Assembly: GCF_001650725.1 (NCBI RefSeq)
Contig: NZ_LXVX01000012.1
Location: 186,001 to 250,000, forward strand
Reading direction: 5' to 3'
Source of the DNA: Sphingobium sp. TCM1
GTDB lineage: Bacteria; Pseudomonadota; Alphaproteobacteria; Sphingomonadales; Sphingomonadaceae
DNA: 64,000 nt
The translations under genes and the position numbers were made by a program. Each line of letters starts with the position of its first letter. Within the stretch, counting starts at the first letter, position 1. Below are positions 51,203 to 60,445 of the stretch, piece after piece. The notes beneath the pieces were generated by a model, which was given only the letters and a program-made list of their open reading frames with translations, did no database searches and was not told the origin of the DNA.

Positions 51203-52374
51203 TGGACGAAGGGAAAGGACAGGCCGTGGTAGACCATGCCGCCAACGATGCGGTGCGCGCGTCGCTCGTCCGCGCCATCACCGACAGGGGCGAGATCGGC
51301 GTTCAGGTCGCGGCTTATCTGAAGGGCGAACTGGTCATCGACTGCTGGGCGGGGGTGGCCGATCCGCGCGATGGCCGCCTGGTCGACGGGGACACCTTGT
51401 TCAACGTCTTTTCGGTGAGCAAGGCGATCCCCAGCACCGCCATTCATGTCCAGGCGGAAAAGGGCCTGCTCGACTATGACAGGCCGATCGCAACCTACTG
51501 GCCGGAATTCGGCCAGAACGGCAAGGGCCACATCACCGTCCGCGACGCATTGAACCATGTCACCGGCATGCCCCAGATGCCGCCGGGGACGAGCGTGGAG
51601 ACGATATGCGACTGGGATTTCATCACCGCCGGGCTGGCGCGGATGGCGCCGATCTTGCCGCACGGACAGCCCGCCTATCAATCCATGTCCTTTGGCTGGA
51701 TCTTGGGAGAGATCGTGCGGCGCACCGACCCGGCGCACCGCGATTTTGCGACTTTCGTTCGGGAGGAGATCAGCGCGCCGTTCGACATCCCGGATCTGTG
51801 GCTGGGCATCGACCCGGCGGTCGAGCCCCGGATCGCTCGCCTGGTCGATGACAAGTCCGGCTCCCCCGCGCCCGAAGGGTCGCTGTTCGCCCGGTCGCTG
51901 CCCAATGACGTCCGGCTGATCCCCGATATATTCGACCGGCCAGCGGTCCGGCGCGCCTGCATCGCGGCGGTGGGCGGTATCTTCACCGCACGGTCGGAGG
52001 CCCGATTCTGGGCGATTCTGGCCAATGGCGGGGAACTGGACGGCAAGCGTCTGCTCTCGAAAGACCGTGTCGATGCCGCCTGCCTGCCGCGCGCCGATAA
52101 TTCCGTGCCCGACCCGGTCTATTTCAACGCACCGATGACGTTGAGCCAGGGCGGCTACTGGATGCACAACGCCACCACGCCGTTCACCGCACCGGCGAAG
52201 GGCGCGCGCACCATCTGCGTGCCGGGGGCGGGGGGATCACTGGGCTGGGCCGATCCCGACACGGGCCTTGCCGTAGCCTTCTGCCACAACCGCATGAGTC
52301 GTCCGCGCACCGCCGGGGAGCATCCGCTGATGGATATCGCCGACACGATCCGCAGCGCGCTGGGTCTGGCATGA
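51202..52374 (+). CDS. Serine hydrolase of the class C beta-lactamase / esterase family
   Basis: A 390-residue protein with S-V-S-K (nucleophile Ser in FNVFSVSKAIPST), the second block PAYQSMSFGWILGEIVRR and a late PGAGGSLGWADPDTG where the third motif lies. This is the EstB-type esterase layout rather than a true beta-lactamase. It probably hydrolyses an ester or lactone in the pathway. ATG 51202 shares a base with the VOC stop, and its end overlaps the GMC gene by 4 bases. No signal peptide is seen, so cytoplasmic. Confidence 0.9.
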   Translation: MDEGKGQAVVDHAANDAVRASLVRAITDRGEIGVQVAAYLKGELVIDCWAGVADPRDGRLVDGDTLFNVFSVSKAIPSTAIHVQAEKGLLDYDRPIATYWPEFGQNGKGHITVRDALNHVTGMPQMPPGTSVETICDWDFITAGLARMAPILPHGQPAYQSMSFGWILGEIVRRTDPAHRDFATFVREEISAPFDIPDLWLGIDPAVEPRIARLVDDKSGSPAPEGSLFARSLPNDVRLIPDIFDRPAVRRACIAAVGGIFTARSEARFWAILANGGELDGKRLLSKDRVDAACLPRADNSVPDPVYFNAPMTLSQGGYWMHNATTPFTAPAKGARTICVPGAGGSLGWADPDTGLAVAFCHNRMSRPRTAGEHPLMDIADTIRSALGLA

Positions 52375-53984
52375 GCGAGATTTTCGACCATGTCATCGTC
52401 GGCGGCGGCACGGCGGCGGGCATATTGGCGTGGCGCCTGTCGGAGGCGGGGCGGACCGTATGCGTGCTGGAAGCCGGGCCGCCCGATACCAACCCCTATA
52501 TCCGCATACCCGCAGGGTTCATGAAGACGCTGTTCGACCCCATGGTGACATGGCAGCTTGCGTCAGACCCCGATCCCGACAGCGGCAATCGCGCCATTCT
52601 CTATACTCAGGGCAAGGTGCTGGGCGGGTCCAGTTCGGTCAACGGCATGGTCTACAACCGGGGGCAGGCGGCGGACTTCGACGGCTGGGCGCAGAGCGGC
52701 AATAGCGGCTGGTCCTATGCCGATATATTGCCGCTATTCCGCCGCACGGAACGGCGCATCGGCGACGCTGTAGACCCCGCCTATCGCGGCACGGACGGGC
52801 GGCTGACGGTGACGACATCGCCATGGAACAGCGCGATCGTGGACGCCTTCGTCGCGGCGGCGCAACGATGCGGCCATCCCTTCAACCCGGACTATAACGG
52901 GGCGCGCCAGGAAGGCGTGGGCTTCTACCAGAGCGCCATCCACAAGGGGCGGCGGCAAAGCACGGCTTTTGCGTTCCTGCACCCGGCGCGGGCCAGCCAT
53001 GGCGTCGATGTTCGCACAGGGGCGCTCGCCACCCAGATCGTGCTGGAAGGGAGGCGGGCAACCGGCGTCGCCTATCGACGCGGCGGGGAGCGGCATGTGG
53101 TGTCGGCGCGGCGGTCGGTCATCGTGTCAGCCGGAACCGTTCACAGCCCCAAGCTGCTGCAACTGAGCGGGATAGGGCCGGGGCAATGGTTGCGCGACCG
53201 GGGCGTCGATGTCGCCCATGACCTGCCCGGCGTGGGCGAGAATTTCAGGGATCATTACAGCCCGCGCATCGTGGCGCGGGCCAGGCCGGGTGTCGACAGC
53301 CTGAACGCGCGCGCCAGTGGCCTTTCGCTGGTGCGCGAGATTGCGCGCTGGATACGCGGGCGGCCCAGCATCCTGACGCTCAGCCCCGCGCTGGTGCATG
53401 TCTTCGGCAAGAGCGAGCAGGCGCTCGACCTGCCCGATTATTCGCTGGTTTTCACCCCGGCCAGCTACAAGGCGGGCTTTATCGGTCGGCTGGACGACTG
53501 CCCCGGCATGACCTGCGGCGCCTGGCAGATGCGGCCCAACAGCGCGGGCTATGTGCGGATCGCCAGCAATGACCCGATGGACGCGCCCAACATCAACCCC
53601 CGCTATCTGAGCGATCCCTACGACCAGCGCGTATTGGTGGCGGGGCTGCGCGCGGCGCGGGCGATCTTCGCCAGCGCGCCCCTGGCCGAACTGATCGAGA
53701 CCGAGCTGTTTCCGGGGTTCGATTGCGCGTCGGACTCGGACCTGCTGCAATTTGCCCGGACCAACGGCAACAGCAGCTATCATCTGGTGGGCAGCAACAA
53801 AATGGGGCCAGGCAGCGACCCCATGGCGGTCGTCGATCCGCGACTGCGGGTGCATGGCATGACGGGGCTGCACGTCGTTGATGCGTCGATCATGCCCAGC
53901 ATGGTATCGGCCAATACCTATGCCAGCACGATGATGATCGCGGAAAAGGGTGCGGACATGATCCTGGCCGAGGGGCAGGCATGA
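52371..53984 (+). CDS. GMC-family FAD oxidoreductase (alcohol dehydrogenase/oxidase)
   Basis: A 537-residue glucose-methanol-choline oxidoreductase. Seen are HVIVGGGTAAGILAWRLSEA with VLEAG (FAD), signature 1 GKVLGGSSSVNGMVYNRG, signature 2 SAGTVHSPKLLQLSGIGP and the C-terminal block with SSYHLVGSNKMG (catalytic His) and SMVSANTYAS (Asn). It oxidises a primary or secondary alcohol, possibly passing electrons to the respiratory chain. It overlaps both neighbours by 4 bases. Confidence 0.93.
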   Translation: MSEIFDHVIVGGGTAAGILAWRLSEAGRTVCVLEAGPPDTNPYIRIPAGFMKTLFDPMVTWQLASDPDPDSGNRAILYTQGKVLGGSSSVNGMVYNRGQAADFDGWAQSGNSGWSYADILPLFRRTERRIGDAVDPAYRGTDGRLTVTTSPWNSAIVDAFVAAAQRCGHPFNPDYNGARQEGVGFYQSAIHKGRRQSTAFAFLHPARASHGVDVRTGALATQIVLEGRRATGVAYRRGGERHVVSARRSVIVSAGTVHSPKLLQLSGIGPGQWLRDRGVDVAHDLPGVGENFRDHYSPRIVARARPGVDSLNARASGLSLVREIARWIRGRPSILTLSPALVHVFGKSEQALDLPDYSLVFTPASYKAGFIGRLDDCPGMTCGAWQMRPNSAGYVRIASNDPMDAPNINPRYLSDPYDQRVLVAGLRAARAIFASAPLAELIETELFPGFDCASDSDLLQFARTNGNSSYHLVGSNKMGPGSDPMAVVDPRLRVHGMTGLHVVDASIMPSMVSANTYASTMMIAEKGADMILAEGQA

Positions 53985-54717
53985 CGGTGCTGCCCGGCAC
54001 GGTTCTGGTCGTGGGCGGGGCGGGCGGGATCGGGTCGGCCATCTGCCGCCGGCTGGGGGCGGAATGGCAGCGGGTTGCGGTCGGCTATTGCCACAACGCG
54101 GTGGGTGCGGCTTCTGTCGCGCGGGAGATCGGCGGCGCGGTTCCGGTCGCATCGACCTGTGCGACAGGGCAGGCGTTGCGGCGGCGCTGGCTGCCCTCCC
54201 CGATCTGGCCTGCGTCGTCGTCGCCAGCGGCCATGCGATCGAACAGCCGATGGTGGCCGACACGTCCGACGATCAATGGCGCGATGTGATCGAGACCGAA
54301 CTGATCGGCCTCACGACGCTGGTTCGGCAGCTCTTGCCGATCTTTCGCGCGCGTGGCGGTGGCGCGGTGGTCGCCGTCACATCCTTTGCTAATGTCCATT
54401 TCCCGCCCGGCGATGCGCTGTCGTCGGTGCCCAAGGCGGGCATGGAGGCGCTGTGCCGCGCCGTCGCCAAGGAGGAGGGGCCCCATGGCCTGCGCGCCAA
54501 TTGCGTCGCGCCCGCCATGGTGAATGCGGGGCTGGGCGCGCATTATCAGCGCGAGATGCATGATGCCGCCACATGGGACCGCATCCGGCGACGCATCCCG
54601 CTGGGCCGCTTTGCCGAAGCGCAGGACGTGGCCGAGGCGGTCGCCTTCCTCGCCTCTCCGCGATCCGCCTTCATCACGGGCCAGACGCTGGTGTTGGATG
54701 GCGGTCAGTCGCTCTGA
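53981..54717 (+). pseudogene. SDR gene interrupted by a single-base frameshift
   Basis: The frame from ATG 53981 gives LVVGGAGGIGSAICRRLG and continues to GAVPVA near 54150. SDR sequence then resumes one base shifted, as DLCDRAGVAAALAALPDLACV, and runs through VAVTSFA and FITGQTLVLDGG to 54717. One missing base at about 54148-54152 explains the change. The YxxxK position reads SSVPK, so the catalytic Tyr is also lost. Either a decayed gene or, if the base is a sequencing error, a complete 245-residue non-classical SDR. It overlaps the GMC gene by 4 bases and the convergent AraC gene by 13. Confidence 0.75.
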
Positions 54718-55550
54718 CGCGTCGCCGACCGGTACTGGCGGGGCGTGAAGCCGGTTGATCGGCGGAACGCGGCGGAGAAGGCGGCGGCATTGTCGAAGCC
54801 GCAGCGCCAGGCGATTTCCTTCACCATCATGCCCGTGTCTCCAAGCAGGCTTCGGGCGCGGGTCATGCGCCGTTCGGCGGCAAAGCGCCCCACGCTCTTG
54901 CCCGTGGCCGCGCGGAACAGTCGGGCGAAATGGCGGGGGGAAAGGTCGCAGGCGAGGGCGATGTCCGCCACTTCGGGCAAAGCGCCGTCGGCCTCCATCA
55001 TGTCCATCACGCGCTGGAGCTTGTGCCGTGACAGGCCGCCGGTCGATGCCGGTCCAGCATCCCGGCGCCCGCACAGGTCGATCAGCAGCGCCTGACACAG
55101 CGATTCGATCAGCAGATCGCTGGCGAAACCGGGAAACATGACCTCGCGCGCGATGCGGGCCATGACGGTGCGCGCGAAATCATTGTGAAGGTCGAGGCTA
55201 CCGACGGAAAAATGTCGCCGGTCCTGCTCCGCTGCGAGGGCCGGGTCGATTGCGCAGCACACCGAATCCTGCTCGCCCGCCAGCCACCGTGTCTCGACGG
55301 GCATTTCGCAGGGCAGGAATATCAGCGGGCCGATGCCGCTGGCCATTTTTTGCGAGTCCATGAAGCGGCCCACCGCGCGTGGCGGACGACGCGAGAGCAC
55401 CATGTCGATGCAATGCCGGCCATCGACAAAAATCTGCTGCTGCGGCTGGTTCCAGCGATAGCGATGCACCTCGGCCCGTGCCCGTGCCGTGCCAGCACGC
55501 CCCCGGACTTCTAGGTTGAACGAGGATGGAACAGAGTCATCCGATAGCAT
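54705..55550 (-). CDS. AraC-family transcriptional regulator
   Basis: A 281-residue AraC regulator. The C-terminus (about 185-278) has two helix-turn-helices: EVADIALACDLSPRHFARLFRA and MVKEIAWRCGFDNAAAFSAAFRR, ending FTPRQYR; the N-terminal half is a weakly conserved cupin-like sensor. ATG 55550 follows GGAGCGG; the frame extends to 55715, but that part looks non-coding. It is divergent from the sulfotransferase operon with copy 6 of the recurrent operator in between, so it is one candidate for binding that site. Confidence 0.9.
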   Translation of the reverse strand: MLSDDSVPSSFNLEVRGRAGTARARAEVHRYRWNQPQQQIFVDGRHCIDMVLSRRPPRAVGRFMDSQKMASGIGPLIFLPCEMPVETRWLAGEQDSVCCAIDPALAAEQDRRHFSVGSLDLHNDFARTVMARIAREVMFPGFASDLLIESLCQALLIDLCGRRDAGPASTGGLSRHKLQRVMDMMEADGALPEVADIALACDLSPRHFARLFRAATGKSVGRFAAERRMTRARSLLGDTGMMVKEIAWRCGFDNAAAFSAAFRRSTGFTPRQYRSATRQSD

Positions 55551-55628
55551 GGCATCCGCTCCAGCGCGGGACGATCTGCGCCGCCCGTCGAGTCCGTCCG
55601 ACAATAGTCTTGGCGCGCTCGCTGTCGT

Positions 55629-55644
55629 CCTATCCGTTGGAGGG
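55629..55644. promoter_or_regulatory. Recurrent palindromic operator, copy 6
   Basis: CCTATC-CGTT-GGAGGG: here the left half is perfect and the right half has two differences. It is 51 bases before the sulfotransferase GTG and 78 bases before the divergent AraC gene. Confidence 0.5.
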
Positions 55645-55695
55645 CGGGGACCTGCGGTGGCATGATCGCCCCAACGAAAAGAGCGGGAGAGGGCG

Positions 55696-56838
55696 GTGCG
55701 AGCCGACGATATCATTCAGATGGCGCGCGACAAGGCGCAGCTCAACGACTTCGATGCCAAGGGATTTCGCGAGGGGCTGGACCTGGCGGTCGAGGCGCTG
55801 GACGCCAACCCGCTGCGCACCCCGCAGGGCAAGGCGTTCCTAATGCACATGTACAGCGAAAATCTGGCGACCCGGCTGAAGGTCGCCGACTACGCGCGCC
55901 GCCATCCCGAAGTGCGCGATCAGAAGATCGAGCGGCCCGTCTTCGTCATGGGGATGCCGCGCACCGGCACGACGCTGGCCAGCTATCTGCTGGGCGCGGA
56001 TCGCAACCGGCGGTCCCTGCTTCGTTGGGAAGTGGCGCAGCCCGTGCCTCCGCCCACGACCGCGACCCTCTATTCCAACCCCGTCATTGACGCCATGTAT
56101 GCGTTTGACGAGGACATGGAGAAAGCGGGGCGCAGCTTCGCCGCGATCCATTATGAAGCGCCCGACGGCCCGACCGAATGCACCTTCGTGATGGCGCATG
56201 ATTTCAAGTCGCTGTTCGTCGAGTCCATGTCGGCGTGGAAGGGCTATTCCGACTGGTATCTGTCGGCCGATCTTCAGTCCGCCTATGATTATCATCGCCT
56301 CTATCTGCAGATATTGCAGTCGCAGGCGCCGGGCTGCTGGGCGCTGAAGCTGCCGTCCCACGCGCTGGGCATCCGCACGCTGATGAAGATGTATCCAGAC
56401 GCGCGGATCATCTGGACCCATCGCGATCCCTATAGATCGCTCAATTCGCTGATGAGCATGATCAGCAAGGCGGAGCTGCTGTCGCTCTCGCAAAGCGACC
56501 ACGCCCATATCCGCACCACCTATCCGCGCCAGTTGCACGAGCATCTGGCCCGGCCGATGGCCGTCATGGCCGAGCAGCCGACCGATCCCTTCTACCATCT
56601 TCATTATGCCGCGCTGCTGCGCGACCCCATCGGCGAGATGAGGGCGCTCTACGGCTGGCTGGGCGACGATTTCACGCCGGACGTCGAAGCGCGGATGCGT
56701 AGCTGGCTGGCCAACAATCCGCAGGGGCGCTTTGGCCGCCACCGCTATGATTTCCAACAATTCGGCCTGACCAGGGATGCGGTAACGCCCTGGTTCGAGG
56801 CCTATCTCAAGATGTTCGATATTGAGATGGAGGGCTAG
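55696..56838 (+). CDS. Sulfotransferase-family protein
   Basis: A 380-residue sulfotransferase-fold protein with GMPRTGTT at residues 86-93 (PAPS loop) and ARIIWTHRDPYRSLNSLMSM about 150 residues further (3-prime-phosphate binding). It is homologous in layout to the protein at 27451-28605. It uses a GTG start after GGGAGAGGGC. The SDR gene starts 5 bases after it. Whether it sulfates a catabolic intermediate or has another role cannot be seen. Confidence 0.9.
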   Translation: MRADDIIQMARDKAQLNDFDAKGFREGLDLAVEALDANPLRTPQGKAFLMHMYSENLATRLKVADYARRHPEVRDQKIERPVFVMGMPRTGTTLASYLLGADRNRRSLLRWEVAQPVPPPTTATLYSNPVIDAMYAFDEDMEKAGRSFAAIHYEAPDGPTECTFVMAHDFKSLFVESMSAWKGYSDWYLSADLQSAYDYHRLYLQILQSQAPGCWALKLPSHALGIRTLMKMYPDARIIWTHRDPYRSLNSLMSMISKAELLSLSQSDHAHIRTTYPRQLHEHLARPMAVMAEQPTDPFYHLHYAALLRDPIGEMRALYGWLGDDFTPDVEARMRSWLANNPQGRFGRHRYDFQQFGLTRDAVTPWFEAYLKMFDIEMEG

Positions 56839-56843
56839 GCGTC

Positions 56844-57629
56844 ATGGCGATCAATATGTTCGATCTGACCGGCAAGGTCGCGCTGGTGACGGGCGCTAAC
56901 AGCGGCCTGGGGTTGGGCTATGCGCGCGGCCTGGCGAAGGCGGGTGCCGACATCGTCGTCTGGGGCCGCCGTGCCGCCCAGAACCGCGACGCCGTTGCGC
57001 ATCTTTCCCAATTTGGGGGACGCGTGGTGGCGCAGGAGGTCGATGTCGCGGACAGCGCCGCCGTCAGGCAGGGGATGGCGGACGCGATCGACAGGATGGG
57101 GCGGCTCGATACCGTCGTCGCCAATGCCGGCTTCACCACCCGCGCGGCCTTTGTGGATATGGAGGACGACATCTATCACGGCCTGCTCGCCGTGAACCAG
57201 CATGGCGCGGTCTACACCCTGCGGGAAGCCGCCCGGCATATGGTGGCCAGGGCGCAGGCCGGGGATCCGGGCGGGTCGCTGATGATCTGCGGCAGCCTGT
57301 CGATCTTCGGCGGCGTGCCGACCATGAGCCATTATGGCGCGGCCAAGGGCGCGCTGGCTTCCATGTCCCGCGCACTGGCGCTGGAGCTTGGGCCGCATGG
57401 CGTCCGGGTCAATGTGGTAGCCCCGGGCTTCATCATCACCGAAATGGTCATGGCGGCGGGCGCTGGGGCCCAGCCGGTGATCGACATGTTCACCGCCCGG
57501 TCGCCGATGGGACGCTGCGGCACGCCCGAGGATTTCGAGGGCATCGCCGTCTATCTGGCGAGCGACGCGGCCCGTTATCATACCGGCGACACCATCATCA
57601 TCGATGGCGGCCATTCGGCGGCCAACTGA
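56844..57629 (+). CDS. SDR-family oxidoreductase
   Basis: A 261-residue classical SDR with TGANSGLG, VANAGF at the NNAG position, ICGSLSI with the active Ser, catalytic YGAAK and YHTGDTIIIDGG. WGRR after the second strand suggests NADP(H). It stands between the sulfotransferase and the zinc dehydrogenase in one plus-strand run. Confidence 0.92.
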   Translation: MAINMFDLTGKVALVTGANSGLGLGYARGLAKAGADIVVWGRRAAQNRDAVAHLSQFGGRVVAQEVDVADSAAVRQGMADAIDRMGRLDTVVANAGFTTRAAFVDMEDDIYHGLLAVNQHGAVYTLREAARHMVARAQAGDPGGSLMICGSLSIFGGVPTMSHYGAAKGALASMSRALALELGPHGVRVNVVAPGFIITEMVMAAGAGAQPVIDMFTARSPMGRCGTPEDFEGIAVYLASDAARYHTGDTIIIDGGHSAAN

Positions 57630-57688
57630 GCCATGCGGGGGGCTCCAGCCGGCCCTCCCGATTTTCCCCTGAACTGCGGAGGCCATCG

Positions 57689-58705
57689 ATGAAAGCAGTC
57701 TATATCCACGGTCCCGGCGACGTCCGGGTCGACGAGCGGCCCGTCCCCGCCTGCGGTGAGCGCGACGTCCTGCTCCGGATCGATGCGTGCGGCATATGCG
57801 GTAGTGACCTGTCCTTCGCCAAATATGGATTTCTGCGTGGCGATGGCGAGCCCTGGCCGCTGGGTCACGAAGCGGCCGGAACAGTCGTCGGCGCAGGCGC
57901 GGCTGTCGAGGGCATAAAGGTTGGCCAGCGCGTCGTCGTCAACCCTGCCGCGGCCTATGACAATGTCATCGGCAATGGCGGATCGGAAGGCGCCTTTGCC
58001 GATTATCTGCTGATCCGCGACGCCCGGCTGGGCCAGCATCTTCTGCCTCTTTCGGACGGGGTGTCGGCCGAACGGGCAGCGCTGGTCGAACCGCTGGCGG
58101 TGGCGCTGCACGGTGTCAATCAGGCCGGGCTGAAGGCGGGCGAGAAGGTCGTCGTCTATGGCGCCGGGCCGATCGGGCTGGGCGCGGTCTTCTGGCTGAA
58201 ACGGCGCGGCTTTAGCGATATCGTCTCGGTCGATTTGTCGGACGACCGGTTGCGCCATGCCCGCGCTATGGGCGCGACCCATCTGGTCAATTCGTCGCAG
58301 GTGGACCTGAAGGCCGAACTGATCCGTCTGCATGGGGAGGAAGCTCCGATGTTCGGCGCATCCACGGTTGGGACCGACGTTTTTCTCGACATGGCCGGCG
58401 CGCCATCGCTGCTGGAACAGACGATCGCCATGGGCAAGTTTCAAAGTCGTATAGTCTTAACCGCAGTCTATCCCCTGCCTGTCGCGCTCGACCTTCAAGG
58501 GCTTTTGATCCGCGAGATCTGCCTGACCCCGGCCGTCGCCTATCCGACCGAACTGCATGACGTGCTGGCGGCACTGGAGGAAATGTCGCCCGATGAAGTC
58601 GCGCCCTATATCAGCCACCGCTTCCCCTTCAGCCGTTTTGAGGAGGCGTTCGAGGCCGCGAAAAGCCCGACAAGCGCCAAGGTCATGCTCTTGTTCGAGC
58701 CGTGA
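57689..58705 (+). CDS. Medium-chain zinc alcohol dehydrogenase, no structural zinc site
   Basis: A 338-residue MDR-family dehydrogenase. Catalytic zinc ligands are C37 in ACGICGSD and H60-E61 in GHEAAG; the NAD fold is VVVYGAGPIGLGAVFWL with VDLSD. The usual four-Cys structural-zinc loop is absent: the region reads NPAAAYDNVIGNGG. It probably oxidises a secondary alcohol in the same pathway as the neighbouring SDR and P450. Confidence 0.9.
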   Translation: MKAVYIHGPGDVRVDERPVPACGERDVLLRIDACGICGSDLSFAKYGFLRGDGEPWPLGHEAAGTVVGAGAAVEGIKVGQRVVVNPAAAYDNVIGNGGSEGAFADYLLIRDARLGQHLLPLSDGVSAERAALVEPLAVALHGVNQAGLKAGEKVVVYGAGPIGLGAVFWLKRRGFSDIVSVDLSDDRLRHARAMGATHLVNSSQVDLKAELIRLHGEEAPMFGASTVGTDVFLDMAGAPSLLEQTIAMGKFQSRIVLTAVYPLPVALDLQGLLIREICLTPAVAYPTELHDVLAALEEMSPDEVAPYISHRFPFSRFEEAFEAAKSPTSAKVMLLFEP

Positions 58706-58728
58706 ACGGCGGAGACAATCGATCCGGC

Positions 58729-58744
58729 CCTGCCGTTGGATAGG
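58729..58744. promoter_or_regulatory. Recurrent palindromic operator, copy 7
   Basis: CCTGCC-GTTG-GATAGG, 70 bases before the P450 at 58815 in a 109-base gap. It suggests separate control of the P450-ferredoxin pair. Confidence 0.6.
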
Positions 58745-58814
58745 TGTCCAAAGCGGAGGGACGCCGCCTGTTGTCCGGCAATGGCGCGCCAAGATGCTGT
58801 CATGGAGATATGCA

Positions 58815-60035
58815 ATGCCCTTTGAGATGCCGGTCATACCCAAGCCGGACCATGTGCCCGATGATCTGGTCCGTCCCTTCCCCTTCATTTTCGGGATGAC
58901 GACGGATCGCAATCCATTCACTGACTTGGCCGACGCGGTGCACCGCGAGCCGCCGATCTTCTACACCCCCCATGCCTATCCGGGTGGCACGCCCGCCTGG
59001 ATCGTGCGGCGGACCGAGGATCTGCGCGCGATCTATTTCGATACCGACCATTTTTCCAACAAGGATTTTTCGCCTTTTCCCAAGCTGATTGGCGAGAATT
59101 GGAGCAGCCTGCCCGCGGAAACCGACCCGCCGATGCATCGCCTGTACCGTGCCTTCGTCAACCCGTTGTTCACGCCCAAGGCGATGACGAAACTGGAAGA
59201 CAAGATACGCGCCTATGCCCGCGACTATGTGCTGTCCTTCAAGGACAAAGGCGCCTGCGAGTTCATGACCGATTTTGCGTTCGAATTTCCGATCCGGATA
59301 TTCATGGAACTGATGGGCCTGCCGCAGGACCAGACCAAGACGTTTCTGGAATGGGAAATGGGTCTTCTCCACTCGTCGGACCTGAGCGTCATGGCGGCTT
59401 CGACGCGCAAGGTCGTTGATTATCTGGAAGCTGCGATAGAGGATCGGCGCGAGAATCCGACCGACGACCTGATTTCCTATGGCGTGCATACGCAACTGGA
59501 CGGCCGCTCGCTGACCCGCGACGAACTGATCGGGTTCACCTTCAACCTGTTCATCGGCGGGCTGGATACGGTTTCGACCCATATGGGGCTGCAATTCTGG
59601 CACTTGGCGACCCATGCCCAAGATCAGGCCCGGCTACGCGCCGAACCCGACCTGATCCCCAACGCCATCGAGGAACTGATGCGGGCCTACCCCGCGGTCA
59701 CGACATTCCGAACGGTGGTCAAGCCGGTGGAGGTCAATGGCGTGCAGTTCATGCCGGGCGACAAGGTGGCGATGTCCACAACATTGGCTGGCCGCGACCC
59801 GGAGGAATATGACAATCCCGCCGAAGTCCGCTTCGACCGCAAGCCACGTCATGTCAGCTTCGCCTATGGCCCGCATCTGTGTGTCGGGATGCATCTGGCC
59901 CGGCGGGAAATGCGGATCGCGATGGAAGAATTCCTCGCACTCGTCCCGCAATTTCATGTCCAGGAAGAGTATGACGTGCAATATCATCTTGGCATGATCC
60001 AGCCTGTCGCCTTACCGCTGCGGTGGACCGCCTGA
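58815..60035 (+). CDS. Cytochrome P450, CYP101/P450cam-like
   Basis: A 406-residue P450. The opening DHVPDDLVRPFPF, the I-helix FIGGLDTVSTH (248-253 GGLDTV), E287-L-M-R290 and heme loop FAYGPHLCVGMH (Cys356) match the CYP101/CYP111 class of camphor and terpenoid hydroxylases. ATG 58815 is chosen for GGAGA at 58804-58808; longer frames overlap the dehydrogenase. It overlaps the [2Fe-2S] ferredoxin start by one base, as expected for a putidaredoxin-dependent enzyme. Substrate unknown, likely a bulky hydrophobic ring compound. Confidence 0.95.
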   Translation: MPFEMPVIPKPDHVPDDLVRPFPFIFGMTTDRNPFTDLADAVHREPPIFYTPHAYPGGTPAWIVRRTEDLRAIYFDTDHFSNKDFSPFPKLIGENWSSLPAETDPPMHRLYRAFVNPLFTPKAMTKLEDKIRAYARDYVLSFKDKGACEFMTDFAFEFPIRIFMELMGLPQDQTKTFLEWEMGLLHSSDLSVMAASTRKVVDYLEAAIEDRRENPTDDLISYGVHTQLDGRSLTRDELIGFTFNLFIGGLDTVSTHMGLQFWHLATHAQDQARLRAEPDLIPNAIEELMRAYPAVTTFRTVVKPVEVNGVQFMPGDKVAMSTTLAGRDPEEYDNPAEVRFDRKPRHVSFAYGPHLCVGMHLARREMRIAMEEFLALVPQFHVQEEYDVQYHLGMIQPVALPLRWTA

Positions 60036-60349
60036 TGCCGCGGATTACCTTCGTTCAGGCCGACGGTGCGCAAAAGATCCTTGATGTCCCGGTGGGCGAA
60101 TCGCTGATGCGCTGCGCCCAAAATGCCGACGTCATCGGCATTTTGGCCGAATGTGGCGGTGCCTGTGCCTGTGCCACCTGCCAGGTGGTCGTGCCGTCCG
60201 AATGGCGCGCGCGGCTGCCTGCGCCCGAGCTGGGGGAGCAATCCATGCTGGACGAGGAGGAGGCCAACGGTCGCCGTCTGTCGTGTCAGCTGATAGCAAC
60301 GGACGATATGGACGGCCTGGTGCTTCACGTACCATCGTCCCAATATTGA
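60035..60349 (+). CDS. Putidaredoxin-like [2Fe-2S] ferredoxin
   Basis: A 104-residue adrenodoxin-type ferredoxin with cluster ligands C40-x5-C46-x2-C49 and C84, plus an extra Cys44 in CGGACACATC, and the acidic helix MLDEEEANG used for docking. It starts inside the P450 stop codon and is its natural electron donor. It might also serve the Rieske oxygenases of the window. Its reductase is not adjacent. Confidence 0.94.
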   Translation: MPRITFVQADGAQKILDVPVGESLMRCAQNADVIGILAECGGACACATCQVVVPSEWRARLPAPELGEQSMLDEEEANGRRLSCQLIATDDMDGLVLHVPSSQY

Positions 60350-60445
60350 ACAGCACGGACGTCGTTGTGCGGCAGGTCGCGTGACGCAACATTACGGGCC
60401 CTGTTGGTATCCCAAACAAGTCAAAACCATCTCAGGAGAGCGTAT

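Noticed and set aside
51202..52374. Antibiotic-resistance beta-lactamase
   Set aside because: The SxxK family match is real, but there is no signal peptide, the third motif is esterase-like, and the gene is embedded in a catabolic operon.
54100..54200. Programmed ribosomal frameshift in the SDR at 53981
   Set aside because: No slippery run or downstream pseudoknot is visible at the junction near 54150, so a mutation or sequencing error is simpler.
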